Positions 9,883-19,362 are shown, counted from the stretch's first letter. The stretch: DNA of 64,000 nucleotides from Tistrella mobilis (GCF_041468085.1 NZ_CP121017.1:3719501-3783500); one strand, 5' to 3'. Notes: generated from the sequence alone by a model not told the origin. Translations and numbers: made by a program.

Positions 9883-11295
9883 CTACTGCGCCGCTGACAC
9901 CCGAGACGCTAGCTTATCCGACCCGGAATCTGGCTGCTCTGAAGCGAGAGCCACCTTCCGAGCAACAACTGTACGGTGGTAGCGTACCTGCTCTAGGGTG
10001 ACGATGATTGTCGCCCAGATGATAATGTAAAAGGCTTCATTTACCGTACTGTAAAACATCGACGAAATAAAGAGCCCACCGATAAATATCGGCGCATCAA
10101 ATGCCCGCAACGCAAAACCAAGCATAAAATAATATAGAATAACTACCATAACTATTAGAGAAACAACAAAACTCGTCTCGACAAATATGGACGCCCACAC
10201 GGAGTGGGTCGGCATATAACCCACATAGAACTCCCCAAGCAGCGATTTATACTTAGCAATATGAACGAATCCTCCGCTCTCAATGAGAGAATACTGAAAA
10301 TTCCCCAAACCAACACCAAAAATCATATTAAAAACTGTATGGACCTTTGCCTCGATTGCCAATCGAATCAGCATGACATGAGAGGCAAAAGAGTCATCCT
10401 CCATCAACTTACTCAGCTTGGCGACGCGATTGAAGAAGGAGTTATCGATCTCATCGAAAGCCCCCGTCGCCCAGGCGAGGAACACAGCGAAGCTCGAGAC
10501 AAGAATCAACAAGTTAATCGCAAGCAAACGCGATCCGCCTGGAGATATCCTGGCTTGAAAATTCAGCCGGAGTAGATAGTAGAGGATGAACAAAATCAGT
10601 GGAAAAAAGAGAACGCCCAAGCGCGACAAAGTCGTCGTCGACACAAAAAGCGCGACCCCCATAATAGTCAATGCAAAAAGAGAGAACGCAGCTCGCTTTT
10701 TCCAGGTCCACTGGGCATTATCTGCCCTCACAACTGTAACACGAACATAATTACTGAGACAGAACATGAAGAAACCCAAATACACACTAAAATGAGACTT
10801 ATCGTCAAAAAAGAATGAATATCTAATGTCCTGATACATTGCCGCGCTTCCCAAGAAAACCAGAAAATAATGCAGAATCGCCAGCACCGAAACCGCGCTC
10901 ATTGCGATAATAACTGCGCGCATGTATCTATAGTAATCAAAAAGCGGCGTCCTCGCGAATATCACGTAAAATCCCAAAAATAGAAAAGAACTCGCATAAT
11001 ATATGTTAAATACAGCCGACCTTATCCCGTGAGACATAAAAGAAGAAATCAGCACACTGACCAGGAGAGCAATAATGACCCTCTGGACCTGAGGCGATCG
11101 AAACGACTTCATCCACAGCGGCACAATGAAGAGGGTCGCCGCTATGATCATGGGAATCGTCAGAGGTGCCTTGGAAACGACACCGGTCACAGCATTAAGA
11201 AAGAGAACAGCAGCAGGCAACAGGTGGAGCGACAGGAGTATCCACCTGTGGCTCGCCCTGAATGCCTCCACCTGAGCCGCACTCGTCACTGTCAT
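9883..11295 (-). CDS. wzy: Wzy-type O-antigen/capsule polymerase
   Basis: This 470-residue protein has about 11-12 predicted membrane segments and a long periplasmic loop late in the sequence, around residues 300-370. That loop contains FGVGLGNFQYSL and ...YMPTHSVWASIFVETSF, a pattern common in O-antigen polymerase/ligase (Wzy/WaaL) proteins. It would join lipid-linked repeat units in the periplasm. Its ATG overlaps the stop of the Wzz-like gene by four bases, so the two are probably translationally coupled. It is one of the most AT-rich genes of the window (a sampled 60-base line at 10081 is 37% GC), as polymerase genes often are. A ligase role is the main alternative. Confidence 0.72.
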   Translation of the reverse strand: MTVTSAAQVEAFRASHRWILLSLHLLPAAVLFLNAVTGVVSKAPLTIPMIIAATLFIVPLWMKSFRSPQVQRVIIALLVSVLISSFMSHGIRSAVFNIYYASSFLFLGFYVIFARTPLFDYYRYMRAVIIAMSAVSVLAILHYFLVFLGSAAMYQDIRYSFFFDDKSHFSVYLGFFMFCLSNYVRVTVVRADNAQWTWKKRAAFSLFALTIMGVALFVSTTTLSRLGVLFFPLILFILYYLLRLNFQARISPGGSRLLAINLLILVSSFAVFLAWATGAFDEIDNSFFNRVAKLSKLMEDDSFASHVMLIRLAIEAKVHTVFNMIFGVGLGNFQYSLIESGGFVHIAKYKSLLGEFYVGYMPTHSVWASIFVETSFVVSLIVMVVILYYFMLGFALRAFDAPIFIGGLFISSMFYSTVNEAFYIIIWATIIVTLEQVRYHRTVVARKVALASEQPDSGSDKLASRVSAAQ

Positions 11296-12089
11296 TCCCC
11301 TGTCGGACGCGCAATTTCGCTACGGAGCATCTTCAGGAAGGTCAGCGTATAATAGATGAAGGCGCCAGCCATAATTGCAATTATTGCGATGATAACAGGG
11401 GACGTATTAACTATACCCCGCGGCGCGTACACCTGATCGATCACCCGAATACCATACGAGAGGTCTGCGCGAACAATAACTTCTCGCGTCATAAGGCGAG
11501 TGATCTGACCAGAAATAGCGTTCGACACCTGCGATGCAGAAAGCTGTGCAAGGTCATCGGACAGCACATCCATTTGAGCCTTGATAGTACGGATCTCATC
11601 TTCGCGGCGCCAGCTGATATAATAGCGCAAGATTTCCTTGATAATATTCTCGCTAACGGCACGATCGGACGTTGTCATGTCGATCTTGACAATGCCATTC
11701 TGATCGAGCGTATCCAACTGAACGGATTTATTTATAAATCCGCGAACATCTTCAACTTGAATATCCTGGAACTCCGGCTTCATCAAACGGGCCATCATTT
11801 GACCTCGTCGCCACTTGTCGACCTCGGCCTTTACAAAATCAAACTGCAGCAGGTGTTCAGCCAGGGTAATGCCGTTGACGACCTCAAAGAACTCCGTGAT
11901 CCGCTTTCCCTGGCCGCCGCCGAACAGCGGCAACGCCGATTGCTGCTGTGCTTCGCTCCCTGGCTGTTCGACCGAAATGATCGTAGACGCCATATAAATA
12001 TCATACGGCGATTGCGTTCCATAGATCACTGTAAATACCAGCACAGAAAACGCCATTGATATAAGAAGATGCAGCCGACGGCGAAACAT
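11292..12089 (-). CDS. Wzz-like chain-length regulator (polysaccharide co-polymerase)
   Basis: The 265-residue product has one membrane helix at each end (about residues 6-24 and 228-250) and a periplasmic middle. That is the hallmark topology of polysaccharide co-polymerases such as Wzz. The N-terminal YMASTIISVEQP after the first helix resembles the Wzz beta strand. The C-terminal helix is preceded by YAPRGIVNTSPVI, matching the usual Pro-rich segment before the second helix. No Walker motifs or tyrosine-rich tail are present, so it is not a Wzc-type kinase. It probably sets the length of the polymer made by the overlapping Wzy gene. Confidence 0.72.
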   Translation of the reverse strand: MFRRRLHLLISMAFSVLVFTVIYGTQSPYDIYMASTIISVEQPGSEAQQQSALPLFGGGQGKRITEFFEVVNGITLAEHLLQFDFVKAEVDKWRRGQMMARLMKPEFQDIQVEDVRGFINKSVQLDTLDQNGIVKIDMTTSDRAVSENIIKEILRYYISWRREDEIRTIKAQMDVLSDDLAQLSASQVSNAISGQITRLMTREVIVRADLSYGIRVIDQVYAPRGIVNTSPVIIAIIAIMAGAFIYYTLTFLKMLRSEIARPTGE

Positions 12090-12136
12090 GCAGAGGCCTC
12101 CAGATAAAGTGAAGTGGATTTACGGACGCTGGTATA

Positions 12137-13558
12137 TCATGCTCTACCGAATTCATCCGCAATTCTCACAATGTCATCTTCACCAAGATATCCACCCGAT
12201 TGGACCTCAATCAAATGAAGCGGAATTCTTCCGGGATTACCCAACCGGTGAACCGCCCCCTGCGAAATATATGTTGACTGGTTTTCGTGGAGTAGAAATG
12301 TCCTGTCGCCACAGGTAACCTCTGCGGTTCCGCTGACCACTATCCAGTGCTCAGCCCGATGATGATGCATCTGAAGCGATAGTTTACGTCCTGGTTTGAC
12401 TACGATACGCTTCACCTGAAAGCGATCACCGAGATCAATACACTGATAACTGCCCCAGGGTCGATAGGTCAGGGCCCCCGTTTCGGCCTCCGGCCGGCGC
12501 GCGACACGCAGGCGTTCAACAATGGTCTTCACCGCCTGGGCCTCATGCTTGGGGGCCACCAGCACGGCATCATTGGTCGCCACCACGATCAGGTCGCGGA
12601 CACCGACGGCGGCGACCAGCGGTCCTTCGCTGCGCAGATAGCTGTCGGCGACGTTCTCGGCGACGACATCGCCGATCGCCACCACACCGGCGGCATCCCG
12701 ATCGCCGATCGCCCACAGCGCATCCCAGGCCCCGACATCCGACCAGCCGAGATCGGCCGGCACCACGGCACCATGGGCGGTCTTTTCCATCACGCCGACA
12801 TCGATCGACAGATCCGGTGCACTGGCGAAGATCTCCTTCGGCAGCCGGACGAAATCGAGATCGGCCGACCGGCCCGCATAGGCGGCGGCCACGGCCTCGG
12901 CCACGGCCGGAGCCGAGGCTTCGAGTTCAGCCAGCACCACCCGGGCCGGGAACAGGAACATACCGCTGTTCCAGAAGAACCGGCCTTCGGCCAGATAGCG
13001 CTCCGCCGTCTCACGCGCGGGTTTTTCGTGGAAGCGGCTGATGCGGAAAGCCCGCTCGTCAAGCGCCGCGCCCGCCTCGATATAGCCATAGCCGGTTTCG
13101 GGCCGGGTGGGCTTCACGCCGAAGGTGACGAGATCGCCGGCCACTGCACGACGGGCCGCAGCAGCCACCGCCTCGCGGAAGGCAGGCGTGTCGCCGATCA
13201 CATGATCCGACGGCAGCACCAGCATCAGCGCTTCGGGATCATGAGCAAGAGCCGCATGCGCCGCCGCTGCAACGGCCGGCGCGGTGTTCCGCCCCACCGG
13301 TTCCAGCAGAATGGCCGCCGGCTCGATGCCGGCGGCACGCGCCTGCTCGGCCACCAGGAAACGATGGTCTTCGTTGCACACCAGAATGGGCGCCCCGAAC
13401 CCCGCTTCGGGCGAGACCCGCTTCAGGGTCGCCTGCAGCATGGTGTCGCTGCCCGCCAGCGCCAGAAACTGCTTGGGCAGCGCCTTGCGCGAGAGCGGCC
13501 AGAGGCGGGTTCCGCCGCCGCCACACAGGATCACGGGCGTGATGATGCTGGAGCTCAT
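12137..13558 (-). CDS. manC: Mannose-1-phosphate guanylyltransferase / mannose-6-phosphate isomerase
   Basis: The 473-residue product is a type II bifunctional enzyme that makes GDP-mannose. Residues 1-~290 form the nucleotidyltransferase with ILCGGGGTRLWPLSRKALPK (pyrophosphorylase signature), LPSDHV and FHEKP. The C-terminal cupin (about 360-473) has LQMHHHRAEHWIVVSGTAEV and the final QSGGYLGEDDIVR. Base composition changes within the gene. The nucleotidyltransferase part is GC-rich (65% in a sampled line at 12541), while the cupin part below about 12480 is much lower (47% at 12181). This suggests a recombination joint near the domain boundary. GDP-mannose could feed the polysaccharide directly or lead to other GDP-sugars. 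Confidence 0.92.
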   Translation of the reverse strand: MSSSIITPVILCGGGGTRLWPLSRKALPKQFLALAGSDTMLQATLKRVSPEAGFGAPILVCNEDHRFLVAEQARAAGIEPAAILLEPVGRNTAPAVAAAAHAALAHDPEALMLVLPSDHVIGDTPAFREAVAAAARRAVAGDLVTFGVKPTRPETGYGYIEAGAALDERAFRISRFHEKPARETAERYLAEGRFFWNSGMFLFPARVVLAELEASAPAVAEAVAAAYAGRSADLDFVRLPKEIFASAPDLSIDVGVMEKTAHGAVVPADLGWSDVGAWDALWAIGDRDAAGVVAIGDVVAENVADSYLRSEGPLVAAVGVRDLIVVATNDAVLVAPKHEAQAVKTIVERLRVARRPEAETGALTYRPWGSYQCIDLGDRFQVKRIVVKPGRKLSLQMHHHRAEHWIVVSGTAEVTCGDRTFLLHENQSTYISQGAVHRLGNPGRIPLHLIEVQSGGYLGEDDIVRIADEFGRA

Positions 13559-13653
13559 GAAATCGGTCTCGTTTCGCTGTCGGCTGAGCGGCTGTCAGGA
13601 TTGCGGGGTGCGAAGGATCACGTTCTCCGGAGAGACGCGCGACGTCCGCGGTC

Positions 13654-15906
13654 TCAGGCCGCGAACGCCTTCTCCAGACGCTCCAGAGCGATCCAGAAGC
13701 CCTCGCCGTCGTTTTTGTGGCCCTGCCAGATTTCGGGGATGAAGCTCGCGCCGGGCTGGGTGCGGTCGATCACATGCCCGAAGGCGCGGAAATCGATGTC
13801 GCCGTCGCCGACCTGAAGGCCTTCGCCGTCGACCCCCTTGCTGTCCGCCAGGTGCATATGGGCCGTGACCGGAGCCACCGCCTCGCAGAAGGCTTCGAAC
13901 GACCACTTGTAGTGGTTGCAGGCCAGCTTGGAATGCGAGATGTCGAGGCAGATCCGCATCTTCTCGGCATCGCAGAACGACCGGATCGTCTCGGCGTCGA
14001 CGAACAGGTTGTGGAAACTCTGTCCGCCGAAATGCCAGGGGAAGGGCGGCATCGTCTGCGGGATCACCTCGACCCCGTCGCGGCTGAGCAGCCGGAGCGT
14101 CTCGGACAGCCGCTCGTAGAGGGCGGTGCACTCGGCAGGATGCAGATGGCGATCGGTGGTGAAGCCGCCCACATTGGTCACGATGAGCGGGTCGGTCGGC
14201 TGATCGAAATACTCGCGCAGCCGCCGGGTCACGTCGATCACCCGCTGCATCTCTTTCACCGAATGCGCCCGATAGTCGGCATCGTCGGAGACGAGGTTCA
14301 GCGTGTGGTCGTGGGCGAACAGCTCAGGCGCGTGCACCACATAGCCGATCGGATAGCGGCCGCTCAGATATTTCGACAGCTCGATCTCCAGATCCTTGTA
14401 GCTGAGGTGGAATTCCACCAGCGACAGGTTGGTCTTGTCGAGCAGGCGCTGGAAGTCATGATAGCGCACCGGCACCCCCCAGGGCCGCGAGAAGGCATAG
14501 GGCCGCGGTTCGATGACGCCGTCCGCCAGATCAGAGGGGTAGAAGAAATCGCCGGCCTTGACCTCGCGGCGCATCGTGCGCCCGACCAGCTCGGCCAGGC
14601 GGTTGGGCTGAATGCCCTTGCCCGGGCTCTTGACATCGACCATGTCGGCGGTGACGACGGTGCCGATCGCAAGCGTGGTCTTCGCAACCAGGCTCTTGGC
14701 CAGGGTCTCGCGGTTCATCAGCTCACCCTGGGAGAGCTGGCGCGAGCCGCCCTCGCCCATGGCTTCTTCGACCTGGCGGATGCCGTCGACCATGCGACGG
14801 AATTCCTCGGGCAGCAGGCTGACCTTGTGGTCGTTGCCTTCCAGACCCTTGTCGATGGTGAAGTGCTTCTCGATGACCTTGGCACCCAGCGCCACCGCCG
14901 CGACCGAGACATTGATGTCGCGCTCATGCCCCGAATAGCCGACGACGCAGTCGCCGATCTCGGCCAGGCGCTTCATATAGCGCAGGTTGACGTCCTTGAA
15001 GGGCGCCGGATAGGTCGAATTGCAGTGCAGCAGGACGAAGGGGGCGCCCAGGCGGTGCAGCACACCGGCCGACTGCTTGATCTCCGCATCGGTCGACATG
15101 CCGGTCGACACGATCAGCGGCTTGCCGGTCGCTGCCATCGCCGACAGCAGATCCAGATTGGTCATGTCGGCGGACGCGACCTTGAAGCCCTCGAGCCCGT
15201 ATTCGTCGAGCAGCCGCACGCTCTCATGGTCCCAGGGCGTGCAGAGCGGGGTCATGCCGCGGGCGCGCACATGATCGAACGCCCGGAACAGATCGTCATT
15301 CGACAGCGAGAAGCGTGCCAGCAGGTCCAGCGTGTACTGCGAGCCAAGATCCTCGCTGGCATCGTTGTTGTCGCCGGCATTGCGATAGAGCCGGTCGAGC
15401 TGCCGCATCTGGAACTTGGCGCATTCGGCCCCGGATTCCGCAGCCAGATCGATCAGCCGCTTTGCCAGATCCAGATCGCCCTGATGATTGTTGCCGATCT
15501 CGGCAATGACATAGGCCGGGTGATCCGGGCCGATCTCGCGATCGCCGATCCGGACAACCGCCGCCCCGATCCGGGCAACCGCCACCACCCGGCCCTGCTC
15601 GTCCAGCAGCGGCAGGGCGGTGATCCGCTCGGAAAGTTCGGCGGCGATCCGCTCAGGGGCGGCATCGCGCGGCAGGGCGCGGAAGCTGCGGTTCATCGCC
15701 TCCGAGACCGGCCGGTCCAGATCGATGGTCGGCTGCTCCACAACCCAGCGCCGGAAGTCGCCGTCGGTCAGCACACCTTCGAGCCGGCCGGCCTCCGACA
15801 CGGCGAAGACGATGCCGTGCTTGTTCTCGCTGATCTTGCGAAGCGCGGTCGCGATCGTCTCCTCGACGAAGGTGAGGTAGGGAACGATCCTGGTTTCGAT
15901 GATCAT
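13654..15906 (-). CDS. neuB: CBS / N-acetylneuraminate synthase (NeuB) / SAF / xylose-isomerase-like fusion
   Basis: This 750-residue protein is a fusion. Residues 1-120 look like a CBS pair (HGIVFAVSEAGRLEGVLTDG). Residues ~125-385 are the NeuB TIM barrel that condenses a 6-carbon amino sugar with phosphoenolpyruvate. They include YVIAEIGNNHQG, LLHCNSTYP and the metal-binding His327 (GYSGHERD) and His348 (IEKHFTID). Residues ~400-460 are the SAF/antifreeze-like lid. Residues ~475-750 form a second TIM barrel of the AP-endonuclease-2/xylose-isomerase type, with candidate metal ligands in CLDISHSK, HMHLAD and IPEIWQGH. The added barrel could supply an isomerase/epimerase step for the nonulosonic acid. 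I use the ATG at 15906; a TTG at 15975 would add 23 unconserved residues. It lies downstream of neuA in the same operon. Confidence 0.85.
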   Translation of the reverse strand: MIIETRIVPYLTFVEETIATALRKISENKHGIVFAVSEAGRLEGVLTDGDFRRWVVEQPTIDLDRPVSEAMNRSFRALPRDAAPERIAAELSERITALPLLDEQGRVVAVARIGAAVVRIGDREIGPDHPAYVIAEIGNNHQGDLDLAKRLIDLAAESGAECAKFQMRQLDRLYRNAGDNNDASEDLGSQYTLDLLARFSLSNDDLFRAFDHVRARGMTPLCTPWDHESVRLLDEYGLEGFKVASADMTNLDLLSAMAATGKPLIVSTGMSTDAEIKQSAGVLHRLGAPFVLLHCNSTYPAPFKDVNLRYMKRLAEIGDCVVGYSGHERDINVSVAAVALGAKVIEKHFTIDKGLEGNDHKVSLLPEEFRRMVDGIRQVEEAMGEGGSRQLSQGELMNRETLAKSLVAKTTLAIGTVVTADMVDVKSPGKGIQPNRLAELVGRTMRREVKAGDFFYPSDLADGVIEPRPYAFSRPWGVPVRYHDFQRLLDKTNLSLVEFHLSYKDLEIELSKYLSGRYPIGYVVHAPELFAHDHTLNLVSDDADYRAHSVKEMQRVIDVTRRLREYFDQPTDPLIVTNVGGFTTDRHLHPAECTALYERLSETLRLLSRDGVEVIPQTMPPFPWHFGGQSFHNLFVDAETIRSFCDAEKMRICLDISHSKLACNHYKWSFEAFCEAVAPVTAHMHLADSKGVDGEGLQVGDGDIDFRAFGHVIDRTQPGASFIPEIWQGHKNDGEGFWIALERLEKAFAA

Positions 15907-16021
15907 CGGCGTCCGATCGGCTCTAGCTGGGGGTCGGCGGTCTGGAAATGGCGCGCCGCCGGACCCGATCGTCAAACTCGCAAGGGCTCGCCCAGCCCAT
16001 AGATCCTGATGGTAGCGCGAC

Positions 16022-16699
16022 TTACCGCGAATGCGTAAGCAGCGTCTCGATCACGACCATATCGACTTCGCTGTCGATCTCATAGGCCGTCTCTTCCGCC
16101 ATCTCGTGCAGCGCGATCCGGCCGCCGAGGCGGTTGTTCCGGGTCCGCAGCATCTCGGGCGGGAACAGGTAGATCGAGCCGTTCTCCACATATTGCGGCG
16201 TCATGTCCTGACGCCGCGGACGGCTGGCCGGGTCGTAATTGATCGCCTGTGCCCCATCGGCCCCCCGCCGCCACAGGAAGCGGTGCGAGGCAACGACCGA
16301 CAGAAGTGTATCGGCCCCCTCGGCTTCCAGGGTGACGATGGCACGATCGATGTCGTCGGCGGCACGGATGGGAGAGGTGCACTGCAGGAACACCACCAGA
16401 TCCACCTTGCCCTCGCGGGCCTCGATCTCGTCGACGGCATGCCTGAGCGCGGCCTCGGAACTTGCCGTGTCAGAGGCGAGATCGGCCGGGCGCCGCACGA
16501 TCTTCGCGCCGTATTGCGCAGAGACGGCTGCGATCTCGTCATCATCGGTCGAGACCCACACGCTGTCGACCCGGGCCGAATTCAGCGCCTGTTCGATCGA
16601 ATGTGCAATCAGTGGCTTGCCCGCCACCGGACGCACGTTCTTGCGTGGAATGCCTTTCGATCCCCCGCGCGCGGGGATGATCGCAATCGTCGAACCCAT
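16022..16699 (-). CDS. neuA: CMP-nonulosonate cytidylyltransferase (NeuA/LegF/PseF type)
   Basis: The 225-residue product activates a nonulosonic acid with CTP to a CMP-sugar. The N-terminal IAIIPARGGSKGIPRKN is the diagnostic nucleotide-binding motif, followed by WVSTDDDEIA, FLQCTSPIR and YVENGSIYLF, all typical of NeuA-type enzymes. The ATG at 16699 is preceded by GGAGACGGAA. It is followed by the NeuB-type fusion gene, so the pair gives synthesis plus activation. Whether the sugar is neuraminic, legionaminic or pseudaminic acid is not decided: no NeuC, LegG or PseB/C/G/H homologue is visible in the window. Confidence 0.9.
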   Translation of the reverse strand: MGSTIAIIPARGGSKGIPRKNVRPVAGKPLIAHSIEQALNSARVDSVWVSTDDDEIAAVSAQYGAKIVRRPADLASDTASSEAALRHAVDEIEAREGKVDLVVFLQCTSPIRAADDIDRAIVTLEAEGADTLLSVVASHRFLWRRGADGAQAINYDPASRPRRQDMTPQYVENGSIYLFPPEMLRTRNNRLGGRIALHEMAEETAYEIDSEVDMVVIETLLTHSR

Positions 16700-16776
16700 T
16701 TCCGTCTCCGCAATCGGCGCGGCCTCGCCGCCCCTGCGTCACTCTGTCCGCCTGCATCACTCTGCCCGGGGCAGGT

Positions 16777-17802
16777 TCAGCCGGCAACCCGCCCGCCGGA
16801 GCTGCCCCATTCACGCCCTTCGCGCAGATCGAAGGCTTCGCTCGTCCAATAGAAATCCTGGCCGCTCACCTTCGGGATCCAGTGTCGCGGCAACCGGGTT
16901 GCGTTGTAGCCGAGCTTATAGCCGACATATTTCGCACCCGTCTGCACCACGGCATAGGGGATGAGGTGCGGACGTTCGCGCAGCAGGCGCCCCATCAGCG
17001 CCTTCACATAGCTGCCGCCGCGCTTTTCGTCACCGCCACTGTCCAGCAGCAGTTCCTTCTGACGGCGCCGTTCATAGCCCACATCGAACATGCGCCGGAA
17101 TTCCTGTTCCAGCGTGTAGGTATGGGAATGATGCACGACCGCCTCGGCGACATAGGCGATGCGATGCCCACGCCGCAGCAACTTAGCAGTGTTGATCGCA
17201 TCCTCCATCGTCAGGGTCGGGCCGATCCCGCCGATCGCTTCCAGCGCCGGATTGGACCAGGCCGCACAGCTGTCGGAGCAGAAATAGAGGAAGCTGCCCC
17301 ATTTCGACCGCTCGTCGTAAGACCGGACATGGCTCTGCGGCGGATAGTTGAACTCGCGGGCGAAGCTCTCGAAAAAGCCGGCACCCGTATGCGGGATCTG
17401 CCGTGCATAGGTGACCGCCGCCGTGCCGTCGACGATCGGCGTCACCAGATGCCCGATCATATCGGCAGAGGTCGCATAGGCATCGGGCGTGATCATCACC
17501 ACGATATCGGTACCCAGCGCCTGACGCGCCCGTTCCCGGGTCATGCCGTGATTGAACGAGCGGCGGGGCACGACCAGCGTTTCGGCCCCCATCTCTTCGG
17601 CCAGTTCCACCGTGCCGTCATTCGACGACGAGTTGACCACCAGCACCCGCGGCTTCAGCGGCGAGGCGAGCAGCGGCGGCAGGCAGTGCGGCAGCATCTT
17701 CTTTGCGGTGTAGGTGATCACCGCGACGCCGATGGTGGGCTCGCGTCCCTCGGCGATCCACGGAGCCGCTTCACTGACGACGCTGGCAGGTGCGGGGGTC
17801 AT
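16777..17802 (-). CDS. Family 2 glycosyltransferase, rhamnosyltransferase-like
   Basis: The 341-residue product is a GT-A family 2 glycosyltransferase. It starts with IGVAVITYTA and VLVVNSSSNDGTVELAEEMG. It has the rhamnosyltransferase-like SFNHGMTRERAR motif and a metal-binding-type acidic stretch near ITPDAYA. The CSDSCAAWSN...EDAI segment then supplies the ED acceptor/catalytic motif. It would act at the cytoplasmic face on the lipid-linked repeat unit. It starts immediately after the reductase gene of the CDP-6-deoxyhexose set, so a deoxyhexose donor is a reasonable inference. It is the only clear family 2 transferase in the locus. Confidence 0.82.
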   Translation of the reverse strand: MTPAPASVVSEAAPWIAEGREPTIGVAVITYTAKKMLPHCLPPLLASPLKPRVLVVNSSSNDGTVELAEEMGAETLVVPRRSFNHGMTRERARQALGTDIVVMITPDAYATSADMIGHLVTPIVDGTAAVTYARQIPHTGAGFFESFAREFNYPPQSHVRSYDERSKWGSFLYFCSDSCAAWSNPALEAIGGIGPTLTMEDAINTAKLLRRGHRIAYVAEAVVHHSHTYTLEQEFRRMFDVGYERRRQKELLLDSGGDEKRGGSYVKALMGRLLRERPHLIPYAVVQTGAKYVGYKLGYNATRLPRHWIPKVSGQDFYWTSEAFDLREGREWGSSGGRVAG

Positions 17803-17807
17803 GGCTT

Positions 17808-18806
17808 TCAGGCTCCCTCTCCGGCAGAAGGGTCTCCGGCAGCCTCGCGCAGAGGCAGGTTAAGGCGATCGGCATAGAAGCGGGCAATACCGTCCCAGGC
17901 GGCCGCCTCGCTCCAGCCCAGACGATCCGCATCCACCCGATCGGTGTTGATCCGGATCGGCGGCTCGGCGAAGACCGCCTGATGGGCCAGCTCCAGCGGG
18001 CAATCCAGCACCAGCCGCGCCGCCATTTCACGGGCGAACCGCCGGGCGAAATCCCCCTGGCTCTCAACGTACCCGCTGGGGCGGCAGACGTGGAAGCCCC
18101 CATCCGAGGGCATGGCTGCGACAAAACCGGCATAGGCCGCCGCCAGCAGCGAGACCTGGATGTTGTCGCGGATATAGGCGGGGGTTCCGACCGTGGGGCA
18201 GCGCCCCTCGGCCCAGCTCTTCATCAGATAGGCGGTGAAGCGAGGTTCCTCGAACGCCCCGAAGGGGTTGGGAATGACCACCTTGCCCAGGGTCACACCT
18301 TCACGTGCGGCGTAAAAGGCATAGAGATCGGCGGTCAGGCCCTTGGACAGACCATAGGGGCTGAAAGCGACGGCCGGTTGCGTGCCGGCCCCTTCCCGCT
18401 GCTCGAAGACCGACCCGGTCAGCACCAGCCGATCACAGCCGGCGCCACGCATCACCCGCAGCGTCTCCACCAGACCGAAGGCGTTGTCCGCCAGGGCCTT
18501 CACCGGATCGAAGTCGGGGCTCTTATAGTCCCGCACATCGGCAGCATGATGGCACAGAACATCGAAACGCTCGTCGTCGGCGAACAGCGCCTGAAAACGC
18601 TCCGAGCCGAAAGTGACCGCCTCGACAAGTCGCAGACGCGGCGCCAATGCCTCAAGCCGCCGGACACGCAGCTCCCGCAACGGATCGGCGGCATAATCGG
18701 CACGCTGGCGATAGAGGGTTGCGACCACGTCATGGCCGGCCGCAACCAGCGCCTCGGCATACCACATGCCGGTGAAGGAACTCGCGCCCGTCAGCAGGAT
18801 GCGCAT
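17808..18806 (-). CDS. NAD(P)-dependent SDR sugar reductase/epimerase
   Basis: This 332-residue extended short-chain dehydrogenase has the Rossmann start ILLTGASSFTG and the catalytic pair in SPYGLSKG (Tyr-x-x-x-Lys), with an upstream Ser in LTGSVFEQ. It follows genes for glucose-1-phosphate cytidylyltransferase, CDP-glucose 4,6-dehydratase and a 3,5-epimerase-like protein. It is therefore the natural candidate for the last step, reduction of a CDP-4-keto-6-deoxyhexose at C4. Stereochemistry of the product cannot be predicted. The gene starts ten bases after its upstream neighbour ends. Assignment as an epimerase is the alternative. Confidence 0.75.
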   Translation of the reverse strand: MRILLTGASSFTGMWYAEALVAAGHDVVATLYRQRADYAADPLRELRVRRLEALAPRLRLVEAVTFGSERFQALFADDERFDVLCHHAADVRDYKSPDFDPVKALADNAFGLVETLRVMRGAGCDRLVLTGSVFEQREGAGTQPAVAFSPYGLSKGLTADLYAFYAAREGVTLGKVVIPNPFGAFEEPRFTAYLMKSWAEGRCPTVGTPAYIRDNIQVSLLAAAYAGFVAAMPSDGGFHVCRPSGYVESQGDFARRFAREMAARLVLDCPLELAHQAVFAEPPIRINTDRVDADRLGWSEAAAWDGIARFYADRLNLPLREAAGDPSAGEGA

Positions 18807-18816
18807 AATCAGCCCC

Positions 18817-19362
18817 TCATCGCAGATGCAGATCGGGATCGAAATCCGGATGAGCCTGATCGCGCGCCGAGATCACGGTGGGTTCGATGGGCCAGCCCAC
18901 CTGGAAACGGGGGTCGTTCCAGCGCACCCCGCGCTCCCGCGCCTTGTCGTAGAAATCCGACACCATGTAGACCAGTTCGGTGTCGTCGACCAACGTGATG
19001 AAGCCGTGCGCAAAGCCGCGCGGCACATACATCGCCCGCCGGTTCTCGGCGGTGATCTCGGCACCGAACCACTGCCCGAAGGTCGGCTGATCCTCGCGAA
19101 GATCCAGGATCACGTCCCAGGCCGCACCGCGGATGCACCGCACGACCTTCACCTCGGCCGACGGCGCCAGCTGATAATGCAGCCCACGCAGGGTGCCGCG
19201 GGTGGCGCTGTAGCTGTCGTTCATCTGCACGAAACGGGTTTCGAGGCCGGCTGCACCGAATTCCTTTTCGCAGAACATCCGACTGAAGAAGCCGCGCTCG
19301 TCCCCGATCGGTTCAATCTCGATGACGAAGCCGCCCGGAATGGGGGCAGGGATGAACTTCAT
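18817..19362 (-). CDS. dTDP-4-dehydrorhamnose 3,5-epimerase (RmlC) family protein
   Basis: The 181-residue cupin-fold product matches RmlC/RfbC: GDERGFFSRMFCEKEF near the start, LRGLHYQ with the catalytic His, VILDLREDQPTFGQW, and YVPRGFAHGFITL. RmlC epimerises C3 and C5 of a 4-keto-6-deoxy nucleotide sugar. Its neighbours make a CDP-linked rather than a dTDP-linked sugar, so it probably acts on CDP-4-keto-6-deoxyglucose. Similar proteins also act as single-position epimerases. Its ATG overlaps the rfbG stop codon by four bases, indicating coupled translation. Confidence 0.85.
   Translation of the reverse strand: MKFIPAPIPGGFVIEIEPIGDERGFFSRMFCEKEFGAAGLETRFVQMNDSYSATRGTLRGLHYQLAPSAEVKVVRCIRGAAWDVILDLREDQPTFGQWFGAEITAENRRAMYVPRGFAHGFITLVDDTELVYMVSDFYDKARERGVRWNDPRFQVGWPIEPTVISARDQAHPDFDPDLHLR

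Noticed and set aside
11292-12089. Wzc-type tyrosine kinase
   Set aside because: The protein has the two-helix co-polymerase topology but no Walker motifs or tyrosine cluster, so it is a Wzz-like regulator only.
13717-16002. A 761-codon open frame on the plus strand opposite the NeuB fusion
   Set aside because: It is the antisense shadow of a GC-rich coding gene. Its residues are His/Arg/Gly-rich with no family features, whereas the minus strand has clear NeuB motifs.
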